Source: Anaeromyces robustus (Eukaryota > Neocallimastigomycota > Neocallimastigomycetes > Neocallimastigales > Neocallimastigaceae). From it: DNA of 64,000 nt. Under the pieces are notes generated by a model, which saw nothing but the letters and a program-made list of their open reading frames with translations, made no database searches and was not told the origin of the DNA. The stretch spans positions 40,001-104,000 of the forward strand of contig MCFG01000088.1 in assembly GCA_002104895.1 (NCBI GenBank), given 5' to 3'. The translations under genes and the position numbers were made by a program. This document shows, in pieces, positions 14,229 to 26,029 of the stretch. How positions within the stretch are numbered: position 1 is the first letter of the stretch; every line of letters begins with the position of its first letter.

Positions 14229-14880
14229 AAGATAAATATATTTCTTTATGAATTAATATTTGTTTTTATAAAATATATATATTATAAATATTATTTATTT
14301 CTTTATTTATTTCTTTATATAATATGTGTAAAAATCATAAATATATCCAATCATTTATTATAGTGTATTTAATAACCAACGAATAAAAAACCTTAATCCT
14401 TCTTAACCAAAATTATTAATATTAAACTTTGTTTTTTTAAAAAAAAAATGGATTATACTTAATCAAAATACACAAATTATTAAATATTATTTATAAAAAA
14501 AAAAAAAAAAAAAAAAAAGATGTATAAAAGTTAATAATATATTAAGAATTTCTTAATATATTTAATCTTAATATTTTTTTAATTATTTTATTTTTTTTTT
14601 ATTATAATATTATTTTCTATTATTATTGGTGGTTGTTTTATTATTATAATTATTATATTATTATAATTATAATAATAATTATTATTATTATTATTAATAC
14701 TATTATTATTGGTTTATTGTATATTATATAATCTAAAATTACTTCTATATTATTTATTAATATATTTATTTTATAATTGTTTTAAATTATTGAAAGTGAT
14801 AATTTATATTATTAATTATCATTTTAATTATATATTTTGATATGTATATATATATAATATGAAAATAAATTAATTTATAT

Positions 14881-15055
14881 TTAATTATTTGATTCTTCAA
14901 ATTCTTTTTGTTCTTTTGGTTCATTTGAAAATCTTAATGAATATGCATGAATAGTGGATCTTACTTCTTCAGAACCTGGATCTATTTATATATAAATAGT
15001 AGAATAATGAAATTTGGAAAAAATAAGTTTTTATTTAATATAATTACTTATTTCC

Positions 15056-15086
<31 letters not shown>

Positions 15087-16168
15087 AAGCAAAGTTAAAA
15101 TTATTTATTAATATAAATTGTAATTATTATTACCTTCTTCAAACATAACTTTCATCTTTGTATCAAACATTTTTTCCACTTTAAAATTAAATTGATTTTG
15201 AGCTATATTAAAGAAATTATAATCCTTTTCAGCTAACCATGGTCTATGACTTGTATACATACCTATTATATTATTTATTTTATATGTTATATATAAAATA
15301 AATTTATATCATGAGAAAATGATAATTATTAAATAATAATATAAAAAAGTAAAAATTTAATATATATATATATATGTATTTTTTATATTTTGTTTATAAT
15401 TATAAAAATTACTTACATAATACAACACCATCTGGACTTAAACATTTTTCACAAGTTTGTAACATATGAACATGTTCAGAATGATTAAATAATAAATCGG
15501 CCATAATAATTACATCAAATTTATTATTATTAGTTACTTTCATAAGTTCAGTTGTATCTGATCCCCATAAATAACCCTATAACGATAATTTTACAATATC
15601 AAAAATATTAAATTATATATTAAAATTAAATTTTAATTAAAGCATTTTTTTTTTTTGTTTTCATATTCCTTATATTAATAAATTTGTTAATTATTTATAT
15701 TTATATATAGCTATACTTTTTATATATTATATAAATATATTTACCATAGCATTAAAAGTTTTATTCTTTACTAATTCTGGTATATTTTTCATTGCATTAT
15801 TATGAATATTTTCAATTAATTCTTTATCTGGATAATCAGTTGAAACAACAACTTCTGCACCATTAATAGCTGCTATAAAACTTGGCAATGAAGCAGCAGC
15901 TCCTAATTCTAAAATTCTTTAAATTATAATAATATATTATTAATACTAATACTAATATTATAATTGTTGTTGTTGTTGTATTACTTTTTATTTTTTAATG
16001 ATATATCCATAGTTAATATGTTTTTAAATTTTAAAATTATTAAATTATTTTGCTAACCTTTTTCCTTTACATAATTCTTTGTGAGAATCAAGATAATGAG
16101 TACATACAACACCAGCATTCCATAAGCAATGAGCCCATAAACTATTATAAAATTAATTAATATAAAAA

Positions 16169-16201
<33 letters not shown>

Positions 16202-16802
16202 TTATTGGTATTAATAATATTATTATTAAAATATTTTCATTATAAAATTAAAAAAAAAGTATATGATATTTCTATTACCTATGATGGCCAATTAATTGAA
16301 AATTAATAGTTTTTAATGAACCTATTAATTAAAATAATAATTAAAAAAAAAACAAAAATGATAAAATATATAAATATATAAATTTTATTTTATTTTAGAA
16401 ATTAAAAATTTCATTAAATAATTAATATATTTAAAAACCTTCTTGAATATTTTCTGATTTTCTTTCAAAAACATGTTGAGTGGGTGGTGGAGGTTTGGCT
16501 CTAAAACCATCAGGTTCCTTTTAATTTAAATAAATAAAAACGTTGATATAACTTTATTAATATATGTATGATGATAATATTTAAATTAAAATTTTAGATT
16601 CATTATTATTTTATTACTTTTTTTTTTTTTATTGAAAATTTAAAAAGTAATAAATTTAAAATTTTATATTAATAAAAAATAAAAAACGTTCATATGTATG
16701 CTAAATTCTACATTAATTATAATTAATATTTTTAATATACATATATAAAAATATAATTCTTCTATTTTATTTCTTTCTATTTATTAACTTATATATGTAT
16801 AT

Positions 16803-16841
<39 letters not shown>

Positions 16842-17082
16842 TTTGTCTTTTTTTTTTTTTTTTTATAATAAAAACATTGTTCATTATTTAAATTAACTTT
16901 ATTAGAAAAAATGTTTCATTATGACATTTTCATATTGAATTCAGTTAAATTGAATTGAAATAAACTGAATTATTTCATTATTTAATAGTATTCTAAAATA
17001 AATGTCTATTTTTTATTAAATGAAAACTTTTACATACAGTAAACATTGAAAATCCATTATCTGATTCTGAATCGGAATCCAT
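14881..17082 (-). CDS. EFM7: EFM7-like protein N-terminal/lysine methyltransferase (NNMT-like seven-beta-strand MTase)
   Basis: Eight exons (17082-17038, 16517-16439, 16321-16279, 16141-16058, 15916-15745, 15576-15417, 15262-15134, 14981-14881) close exactly to 270 residues. Yeast Efm7/Nnt1, which methylates the N-terminus and Lys2/Lys3 of elongation factor eEF1A, is 261 residues. The order of motifs matches Efm7: acidic start [14 protein letters not shown], then [29 protein letters not shown], the AdoMet-binding strand [19 protein letters not shown], the post-II motif [12 protein letters not shown], and [15 protein letters not shown]. The usual Gly-rich loop (LELGAGxGLPS) is Ala/Ser-substituted here, with the first Gly kept. 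Fold and subfamily are clear; the eEF1A substrate is inferred from homology. The next gene (HROB) diverges from its promoter. Confidence 0.9.
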
Positions 17083-17361
17083 CTTAATAAAAATATATAT
17101 ATATATTTATTTTATTTTAATTAATAAATTTTTTTTCAGAATATTTTACCAAATTCAAAAAAAAATTTAAATAAAACTTTAATTTTTATTTTATTTTTTA
17201 TTCTTTTTTAAACATTTCTCGGTTTTGATTGGGTTAAAAGTTTAAATATTCTTTAACAAATTTATATATAAAAGTTTAAATATTCTTTAACAAATCTATA
17301 TTAAATTAATTTATTAATTGTAATTAATTAATGACTTAATTTTATTTATTAATTTATTTAC

Positions 17362-17400
<39 letters not shown>

Positions 17401-18180
17401 CTTATTTATTTATTTATTTATTTACTTATTATATTCTTTTAATTAATAATTTAATTATTAATTCATAGAAAAAGATCTTTATATTATTTTTAAGACAATC
17501 TTTAATAGACAAAAACAAGCGTAGTATAATACATAAAAACTTGTTTAAATAAAAACATTTAATTAAATAATGTTAATTGAACAAAAACATGTATCTTAAA
17601 ACAGATATCTTATATTAAAGCTTAAAAATGATAATTGTTATTCAAATAGAACTAATTATGAAATTCTAATAGATATCATTAATGTTGTTAATATTTGTTA
17701 CAAAAAACAATATTCTTTTTTTTTTAATATTATAAAGATTTTTTTTTAGTTTATTTTCAACATAAAGTATTAATTTTATATCAAAGTCATTTTTCTTTTT
17801 ATCTTTTTTATTCTATTAATCCATATAAAAAGAATATATATTTTAAAAATTTATATGTAAATTCTATATATATATTATATATATATATCCATTATAATTA
17901 ATATTAATTTAACCTTTTTATAAATAATTTTAATTAAATATAAAAATTAAATGTATTGTAATAAATCCAAATAAAATATTTTAATCCACATAATAAAAAA
18001 AAAGAAATAAAAATTTATTATTAAAAGATTTATGTCATATATAAGCATTTTTAATTTGAAATCTTTAATTTTATAAATTAGTTTTATATATATTGTAATA
18101 ATTTTAATAAATTTTTATTATTATTATTAGTAAATTCCCTTTTTCAATAAAATATAAACTATTTTATAGAAATAAAAGAA
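17083..18180. other. Divergent promoter region EFM7 / HROB with TTTA repeat
   Basis: This 1.1 kb spacer separates two genes transcribed away from each other. It contains a (TTTA)n run with scattered C at about 17340-17430 and a 29-bp near-exact direct repeat (AAAAGTTTAAATATTCTTTAACAAAT at about 17237-17263 and 17269-17296). No reading frame of note. Confidence 0.65.
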
Positions 18181-20603
18181 ATGTTTAGAGTAAGGCTTAC
18201 CAATCTATTTTATAATTTATTTTTTTATATTTTATTTTTTATATTATATATATATATACATTATATGAATTTTATAATAAAGATTATCATTTTCTAATTT
18301 TTAAATAATAATTCATATGCTACTAAATAATTAACTTATAAAATATAAAATATTCTATATTAATTATATTTTATTAATATTTAATATATTTTTATTATAG
18401 GGCATTACAAAAACTTTAAATAAATTTCATAAAAAAAATGACGACTTAGCAAATTCTCAATTTCAATCTACATTTAATAATGTGGAAATTTCAACTAATT
18501 CTTCAAATAATGTAACTATTTTTTTTCTTTTTTTCTTTGAAATAACTTCCTTTTTTTCATTTTTATCACATTTCCATTCATAAATAGTTAATATTCCTAC
18601 TCATCTTCATCTTCATGTATTTTATATATTCTTATATATTCAATTTCATAAATCAATATATTATACATTTAATATTTTATATAGGAAAATGACCTTCAAT
18701 TTAACAGCCAGTTATTTAATTCTGTCAATATATTATCTAATAATAAAAATACAAACACGATAAAAAATACTCAAATTGAGAATGAAATTCTTAATAGAAA
18801 TAGAAATAATAATATACCATCTCAAAATGTTATGAAACAGGAAGTACCAATACGTAATTCTCAAATAGGTCTATCAGGAAGTCAGACTAATAATTATCGT
18901 AGAACTAGACAAAATCCTTTAAATAATAGATACCCAAATTCATCATATAAACGTTCAAATACTCAAACTTCAAAATGTAAGATATATTATTAAACTGTTA
19001 TTATTGTTATAATTAATATAAATTTCTCTATAAATTTTTAAATGAAAATGTATTTAAAAATGTATTACACTCTTTTGTAAAAAAAAAAAAAGGAAAAACA
19101 ATAATTTATTAAATTTATATATAATTTATATAATACTTTTTATAATAATAATGAAAAAAAAAATAGATAATAAACCTTTTAAAATACCTTCAATTGTTGA
19201 AAAAAAACAAAATGTTAATTCTAGTTCACAATTTAATAATTCACAATTTTCTAATTCACAAAATAATACCAAAAATCTATTGAATAATGATAAAACCAAT
19301 TTTGGAAATAGAATATTATCATCTCAGTCTGGTTTTAGAAGTAGTAATATATTTAATGATAATGAATTTAAAAATTTAAATAATGACAGTAAAATAGGTA
19401 AAAAAAAAATAATATTTATACATATTAATAATGGTATTTAAGTATTATATATAATAAGTAATAAATGATAATATTAATATTATATAATTGTTATTATTAT
19501 TTTTTTATATTATAATATATTGAAATGAAATATAAATTTTAACTTATTACCAAAAAAAGATTTGAATAAAAGTAGCTTTATGAGTTCATATTCAAATTCT
19601 AATAATAATAGCAGCGATAATAATAAAAATTCAAATAAAAAATATAAAATTCCAGGTCCTGCTGGAAAACTTCCAATATTGGTATAATTACAATTATTAT
19701 TTTATATTAATGATATTATAATAATTTTATAAAATTTTTAATAATATATATTTAATATAATGTATATAATTATATTTATTATTTATTATTTAAAATTATA
19801 TTAGACCCCAGAAGAAAGAAAAATTCTTTTTTATTCACACCATATTAATGATATTATGAAAAAGAGAAATAATAATTATGGAGTGTCTTCAACTCAATAT
19901 AGAAAAAATGCTCAATTAAATACTAGTTTTAAAAAGGCAAAAGAAAGGGTAGATTTAGCATTAAATAAGAATGAAGCTTTTGAAAGTGGCTCATGGGTTT
20001 TAATGTTAAAAACACTTGATCTCAATCAAAATAAAACAAAAATTATTGATATTGTAAAATTAAGATTCCCAGTAGAAAAGGTTAAAAGTATTGTTGTTTT
20101 AATTAAACGTATAAAAGTTGGTGATATGGATGTTTCATTAATTGTACAAGATCCAACAGGTAATTTTTAGAAAGAAAAAATAATATATATATATATATAA
20201 AATTTATTATATTTTTGATTAAAATTAATGATTAATTAATTAATTAATTAATTAATTAATAATAAAAAATAATATTAATTCAGGTGATATGCCTGCAATT
20301 ATGACAAAAGAAGCATATGAAAAATATTTTGATATTATGAATCAAGGAACCACTTTATTATTAAAAAATGTAAATTATTTTTTTTTTTATTTATTTATTT
20401 TTATTTATTACCATATAATATTATTGAAATCTATAAAATATAAATCTAAAATTTTATAATATAATCTATTATTTATATAATAGGTATCTATATTCGTTAT
20501 TTATAAAAAAGGATCTTATTTAAATATTGGAATTCAAAATATTTCAAAAATATATACTTTAGATAATATAACTAAAGCTCCAATTGTAAATACTCATAAT
20601 ATA

Positions 20604-20639
<36 letters not shown>

Positions 20640-21622
20640 TTTATTTTATATATAAATAAATAATAAATATATAAATTAATAATTATATAAATAATTATTT
20701 CTTTAAATATAAAATAGGTTATAGATATTGATAAAATTAATTCGTCTGCAAGAGATATAGAAGCAGATTTAGAGATGGCTCGAAATTTATTTGAAGAAAA
20801 AGATATTAATGGTTTATCTGATGATGAGGATGAAAATGGTCAAAGTAATGAAAAAGATAAAAAAGTTAAGAATGATAAAGGAAAAGGAAAAGAAAAGTGG
20901 GAAGAAGAAAAAGAGTTTAAAAGAAAAATAGAAGATCAAGATTATCAATTTAATAGATCCTCAACATCAAAAACTATAATTGATTCACAAAATAAAAGTA
21001 ATAATATATAATAATATAAGATATTAATAATATAAAATAAAAATAATAAGAATTATAATATTATATATGAATTATTATTAAATTTAGCATTAACTAATAA
21101 AAATAATTTTTTTATATAATAATATTTAATAAATAGTTGAAAATAATATTGAAAATATATCTCAACATTCAAGCGTAGCTTTACAATCTCAAAAAAATAG
21201 AAATAGTACTACTACTACTAATAATAATAACAATGATAATGATTTTTTAAGTCAAAATATTAATAAACATGATCAAAAAATATTAAATTCGCAAATTATT
21301 AAGGATTCTTCAGTAAAAATTGGTCAAAATAATATAAATGGTTTAAATAATGATTTGAATAATATTAAATTAAATGAATTGGAAGATAGTGATAATGATA
21401 TCGAAGAGAAAGAAAAAGAAGAAATAAAAAAAGAAGATCATAGTGATGATGACAATGATGATGAAAGTTTTAATATTTTAATGAATGATATATCTTTTGA
21501 AAAATCACAATCTTTATACAGTTCATTTTTGAATACAAATAATAGAAAAAGACCATTGGAATCAAAATCAAAAGTTCAAGAATTATGTAGTTCTAATATT
21601 AGTCATATTTCAGGATCAATTG

Positions 21623-21653
<31 letters not shown>

Positions 21654-22036
21654 TAATGATAATGATGATGATGATGATATTAATAATTTAAATGCTACTG
21701 ATACAAAGAAAATAAAGCTTGATAATGAAATTAATAAGTCATCCAGTTTATTAAAAATAAATAATAATGAGGAAGAAAATGATAATAGTAATGATATTAA
21801 TGTTAACAATAGCAATAATGATAATATTAATAATAAATTAATTGATTCACATATTTCAACATCATTAAATGATACTAATAATATCTATTCTTCAGGATCT
21901 GTTTATTCAAGGATGTTTACAAGAACTGAATCAATGGATACTGATACATTATCTACTAATATTATATCTGACAACAATAATTCTAAATCTTCTTTAACAA
22001 AAACTATTACTATCTCAAATAATACTAATACTAATT

Positions 22037-22079
<43 letters not shown>

Positions 22080-22281
22080 ATTATCTATATCGGGAACACA
22101 AATAAATATTTCAAAACAAAATGATAATCATAATGATCATAATATTCCCTCATCAATTTCATCATCAATATCCATTGAATCCAAAAATGCTTCAAAAGGA
22201 AATAATAATGATAATACGGTTTCGGATGATGATATGGATGAACTTGACATATTAATGGAAGATATTGATAGCATTTATTAA
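18181..22281 (+). CDS. HROB: HROB (MCM8IP/C17orf53)-like homologous-recombination OB-fold protein
   Basis: In animals HROB loads and activates the MCM8-MCM9 helicase for DNA synthesis after strand invasion. Ten exons (18181-18189, 18401-18511, 18685-18976, 19167-19397, 19560-19681, 19805-20159, 20284-20369, 20484-20585, 20718-20997, 21137-22281) close in phase to 910 residues. The diagnostic part is residues ~250-450: the family signature IPGPAGKLP, then SGSWVLMLKTLDL and the OB-fold core VLIKRIKVGDMDVSLIVQDPTGD followed by TTLLLKNVSIFVI and GSYLNIGIQNI. Human HROB has the same PGPAG, MDASVVFKDPTGE and SVLLLKQIGVF order. The N-terminal 230 residues are Asn/Ser/Gln-rich and the C-terminal half is acidic and poly-Asn, ending in the Asp/Leu-rich tail DDMDELDILMEDIDSIY, which may be a partner-binding motif. 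The first exon codes only three residues. Naming rests on motif recognition. Confidence 0.85.
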
Positions 22282-22763
22282 TAGTAATTATTTATCATCC
22301 TTTATTAAATATAAATATATTTAAAAAAAATTTTTTTTTGTTTATTTATTTTAATAGAAAAAAAATATATTATGTGTTATAGATGAATTAATTATAATTT
22401 AAATAAATAAATAATAAATAAATAAAAGAATAAAATAAATAAAAAATAAAAATATTTAAATAATACAATAAATAGTAATAATATTATTTTTGGTATGATA
22501 AAAAAATGCTGTTTAAAAAATGCCGTTTAATTTTTTTATGATTTTCTTTTTTATTTTTGTTTTTGTTTTTAATTAATTTATTTATATATATTACAGATTA
22601 ATATTTATATTGTATATAAATAACTTTTAAATATGTATTGTTTTTATTTTACTTTATTTGTATTATTTTTATTTTATTTTATTTTATTTTATATTTATTT
22701 TATATTTATTTTATATTTATTTTTAATTTTCTTTTTTATTATATTTATGTTATTTTTTATTTT
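22282..22763. other. Convergent spacer HROB / PIG-M
   Basis: This 480-bp AT-rich spacer lies between two stop codons. It contains a 16-nt near repeat (AAAAAATGCTGTTTAA and AAAAAATGCCGTTTAA, about 22501-22530). Probably both transcripts end here. Confidence 0.6.
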
Positions 22764-23281
22764 TTATTCTTTTACTTTTTCTGGTTTATCAGAACTAGTT
22801 TTATTAGGATTAATTTCCCCTTTAAGGAACATTGGTGTATTATTATTATTTTTCATAAATGAATATATAATCCAAATATTGGCTGCAAAGAATAAAAGTT
22901 CAGTTAGCCATATATTAATATAATTATTTTGTCCAAGATGTTCTAGTTTAAATGCACTTGAAAGATAGATAGCCTAAAAAAAAAAAAAATTAAAATAAAA
23001 TTATTAATAAATAAATATAAAAAATTTTATTTATGTATTTATCTTTTTTGATATTCATTTTTAATATTTATTAAAAAGAAAAATAAAATAATATATATTA
23101 TACCTGTGTTGCGACCCAAGCAATAATTAATAAAACAGATTGAATTGGTTTTTTTAATAATTTTGATTGTGGAATAATTAATGGTAGGAAACAGAGATAC
23201 CACATAAAGTACTATTTATATTTATTAATTATAAAAAAGATGGTATAAATAATAGTAATATTAATATTATTATATATAATT

Positions 23282-23312
<31 letters not shown>

Positions 23313-23785
23313 TTTTAAAAAAAAAAAACTTAATAAATATATAAATATGAATATAAATAATTACCTGTGAGGTGCAAACTTTTTGATAAGCAATAAATAC
23401 ATAAGTTTGTAAGAAACAACAGAAAATAATATCTTTGTAATAATAGATACCAATTAAAACAATTAAAAGCATTTGTGGAATAAATGTTAAAAGACCTAAA
23501 ATTTTTGAGAATAATGATTCAGAAACTGAAGTTGAAAGATACATTTGATAAAAGTAAATAGAAAAATTGTGTCTATGATCTTTTCTTATTAGATGATAAA
23601 AGTAAGTTTCGTTAAGAAATTCCATTCCATAACTAAATAATAAAGAAAAGATAATCATAATAATAGAATATAAAAAATTTTACATAGAATAAGATAATAA
23701 AAAAAAATAAAAATAAATGAATTAGTAAAAAATAATTTATTTGAATTTTTATTATTATGTTAGTAATAATAAATTAAAAAAATTA

Positions 23786-23825
<40 letters not shown>

Positions 23826-24510
23826 AAATAAAATAATATTTATTATATATTTACATTTTGAACATAATTCCAGTTAATAAAAAGAATGTACCAGCACTTA
23901 AAATAAAGAATTTTATTCTTGCTGAATTAAATAATTTTGTTTTAACACCAAGGTAATTACTATCTAACATATATAGAATTGGAAGAGAATAAAGAATTGG
24001 ATAAATTTTAAAATGTACTGAAAAACCATATAAAATTGAACCAAGAGTTAATCTTTTTGTAGCAAAACAATAAAGTGTAGCCATTACAAGCATATCTAAA
24101 ATACTTTCTGCACTTCCTCTAGTTGAAATTGTAATTACAAATGGGTTTAAAAGCCAAATAGATGTTAAAGATACAAGCATTATTTTACTTGTAACTTTAA
24201 ACATTTTTAAAAATTCATATATGAAATAGCCAACTATTAAATCACAAATAACAAATAATATTTTTCCAAATTCAGGTAATACTGTAATATTTGGTACCAA
24301 AAGCCAAGCTAATAGTGGTGTATAACGATAAGTTGCTCTTTCATATGGTGATTGCTTTTGATGAACAAAACGAGCAGCATCTGTGAATACTGAATAATCA
24401 ATATCTGTAAACTTTACAAGCATATGCTTATCTTGCCATAATCCATAGAGTAAAAATCCAATTCTTAAGATTGTACCCAAAATTAATAATATTTTAAGAG
24501 TTTTATCCAT
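22764..24510 (-). CDS. PIGM: GPI mannosyltransferase I catalytic subunit (PIG-M / Gpi14)
   Basis: This ER multi-pass enzyme adds the first alpha-1,4 mannose of the GPI anchor from dolichol-phosphate mannose. Four exons (24510-23855, 23632-23365, 23211-23104, 22973-22764) close to 413 residues; human PIG-M is 423. The luminal DxD motif is seen in FTDIDYSVFTDAARF, followed by SPYERATYRYTPLLAWLL. The middle part carries HFKIYPILYSLPILY and YGMEFLNETYFYHLIRKDHR, and the end carries VCTSQYFMWYLCFLPL, all characteristic of the GT50 family. There are about ten hydrophobic segments. The C-terminal tail is short and Lys-rich (ending KPEKVKE), as for an ER-resident protein. The partner PIG-X/Pbn1 is not seen in the window. 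Confidence 0.95.
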
Positions 24511-25264
24511 CTGTATTATTATTACTTAAATTTTATATTTATTATTCTTATTGAAATATTTAAAATTATTAAAATATAAAAAAAAAAGGAAAGAAGAATA
24601 TTATATTAATTAATATATGAAATATTATATTAATTTCAATGGATAATCAATTCAAAATTTGTTTATTATAAGTGATTATTAAATATTATTAAATATTATT
24701 ATTTTATTATACTTTATGTTTCTTTTTCTTTTTAATTTCTTTGTTTTTTATTTTTTATCTTATTATTTTTTTTAAAGTATTTTTTATTTTTTTAATTATA
24801 AAATTTTGAATTTATATAATATATAAATATTGAATAATGTATTTTACATTAAATATATTGATATATAAATTATTAATTGAATTTATTTACTTTTTATTTT
24901 ATTATATTCTATTTTTTTTTTTTTATTTTTTTTTTGTTTTGTGTTTTTATATTATTTTTTAAATTATTTTTAAATTATTTTTCTCTTTTAAAAGTATTTA
25001 TTCATTATTTTTAGTTTTCTTTTTTACTTTTTTTTTTTTTTTATTTAATATTTTTTTACAAGAAGAAAAAAAACTTTATATTTTATTAATATAAAATTTA
25101 ATTAAAATATTATATTATTTACGAATAAAAATTTATAGCTCAAAAACGAATAATTTGTTATGAAAAATATTATACTGTTAAATAATCCAGTCGAAGATGG
25201 TTAATACATATAATTAGTCAAACCGTAAAAAAAATGGAACCGAAAAATTCTGATGATTAAAAAT

Positions 25265-25405
25265 GGACTATTTTTAACATATTAAGAATTGTGAAAAAGA
25301 AAAGAAATGGATAAAAATTAAAATGTACTGAAAAATCCGTAATAATAAAACTAAGAGTTAATCCTTTTGTAACAAAACAATATGGAGATAAAATACTATC
25401 AAGCT
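25265..25405 (-). pseudogene. Decayed duplicate of a PIG-M exon 1 segment
   Basis: This stretch aligns by eye with positions about 23955-24105 inside PIG-M exon 1, in the same orientation. Shared blocks include AAAATGTACTGAAAAA (24011-24026 and 25320-25335) and GAGTTAATC followed by TTTTTGTA/CTTTTGTA and CAAAACAATA. Roughly three quarters of positions match across the best 70 bp. Indels break the frame, so it is a non-functional fragment lying about 1.3 kb upstream of the live gene. It is not long enough to encode a domain. Confidence 0.7.
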
Positions 25406-25609
25406 CTTTTATTTAAAGTTTGATGTTATTAATATAAACATGATTATACTTTATTAATTTAATGTAGAAATAATAGAAAATATAGTAATATGTTAATTAA
25501 TAGTTATGTAAATGTTAATCAAAAAAAAAAAAAAAAAAAGAGCAATATAATACACCATTAATACTGTTCATTAACAATAAAAATTCAATTTGACTTATAT
25601 TTATAAGAA

Positions 25610-25705
25610 TAAGTAAATAAATGAATAAATAAATAAATAAGTAAATAAATGAATAAATAAATAAATGAATAAATAAATAAATGAATAAATAAATAAATAA
25701 ATTAA

Positions 25706-25748
<43 letters not shown>

Positions 25749-25750
25749 AC
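25610..25750. repeat. (AAAT)n tetranucleotide array
   Basis: About 35 copies of AAAT/ATAA with scattered G and C substitutions (AATG, AAGT), suggesting an old, partly decayed array. Confidence 0.85.
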
Positions 25751-26029
25751 AAAATATTATAATAATAATATTTCATAAAATAGATAATTTTTTAATTAAA
25801 AAAAGAACTTAATTTATTGGATCAACCTATTAATATCACAACTTGTATTTTTGACATATTAAAATATATAATAAAATTACCAATTTTTTTTTGTTATTAA
25901 AATATATTATAAAATTACCATTTTTTTGTTGTAATTATACTTAAATATTTCTTAATTATTTTTAAAAATATTAAAAAGTATTGTTTTTTATGAATTAAAA
26001 TACATTTCTTGTAGCTTATTATATAAAAT

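Larger units (their letters stand above)
24511..26029. other. Divergent spacer PIG-M / zinc-ribbon gene
   Basis: The region holds T-rich sequence next to the PIG-M start, a slightly GC-richer stretch about 25130-25420 that includes a decayed PIG-M copy, and a (ATAA)n/(AAAT)n array at about 25610-25750. No intact gene is visible. Confidence 0.65.

Noticed and set aside
22633-22923. Hydrophobic plus-strand ORFs over the PIG-M 3' end
   Set aside because: They are antisense to PIG-M exon 4 and its T-rich 3' flank.
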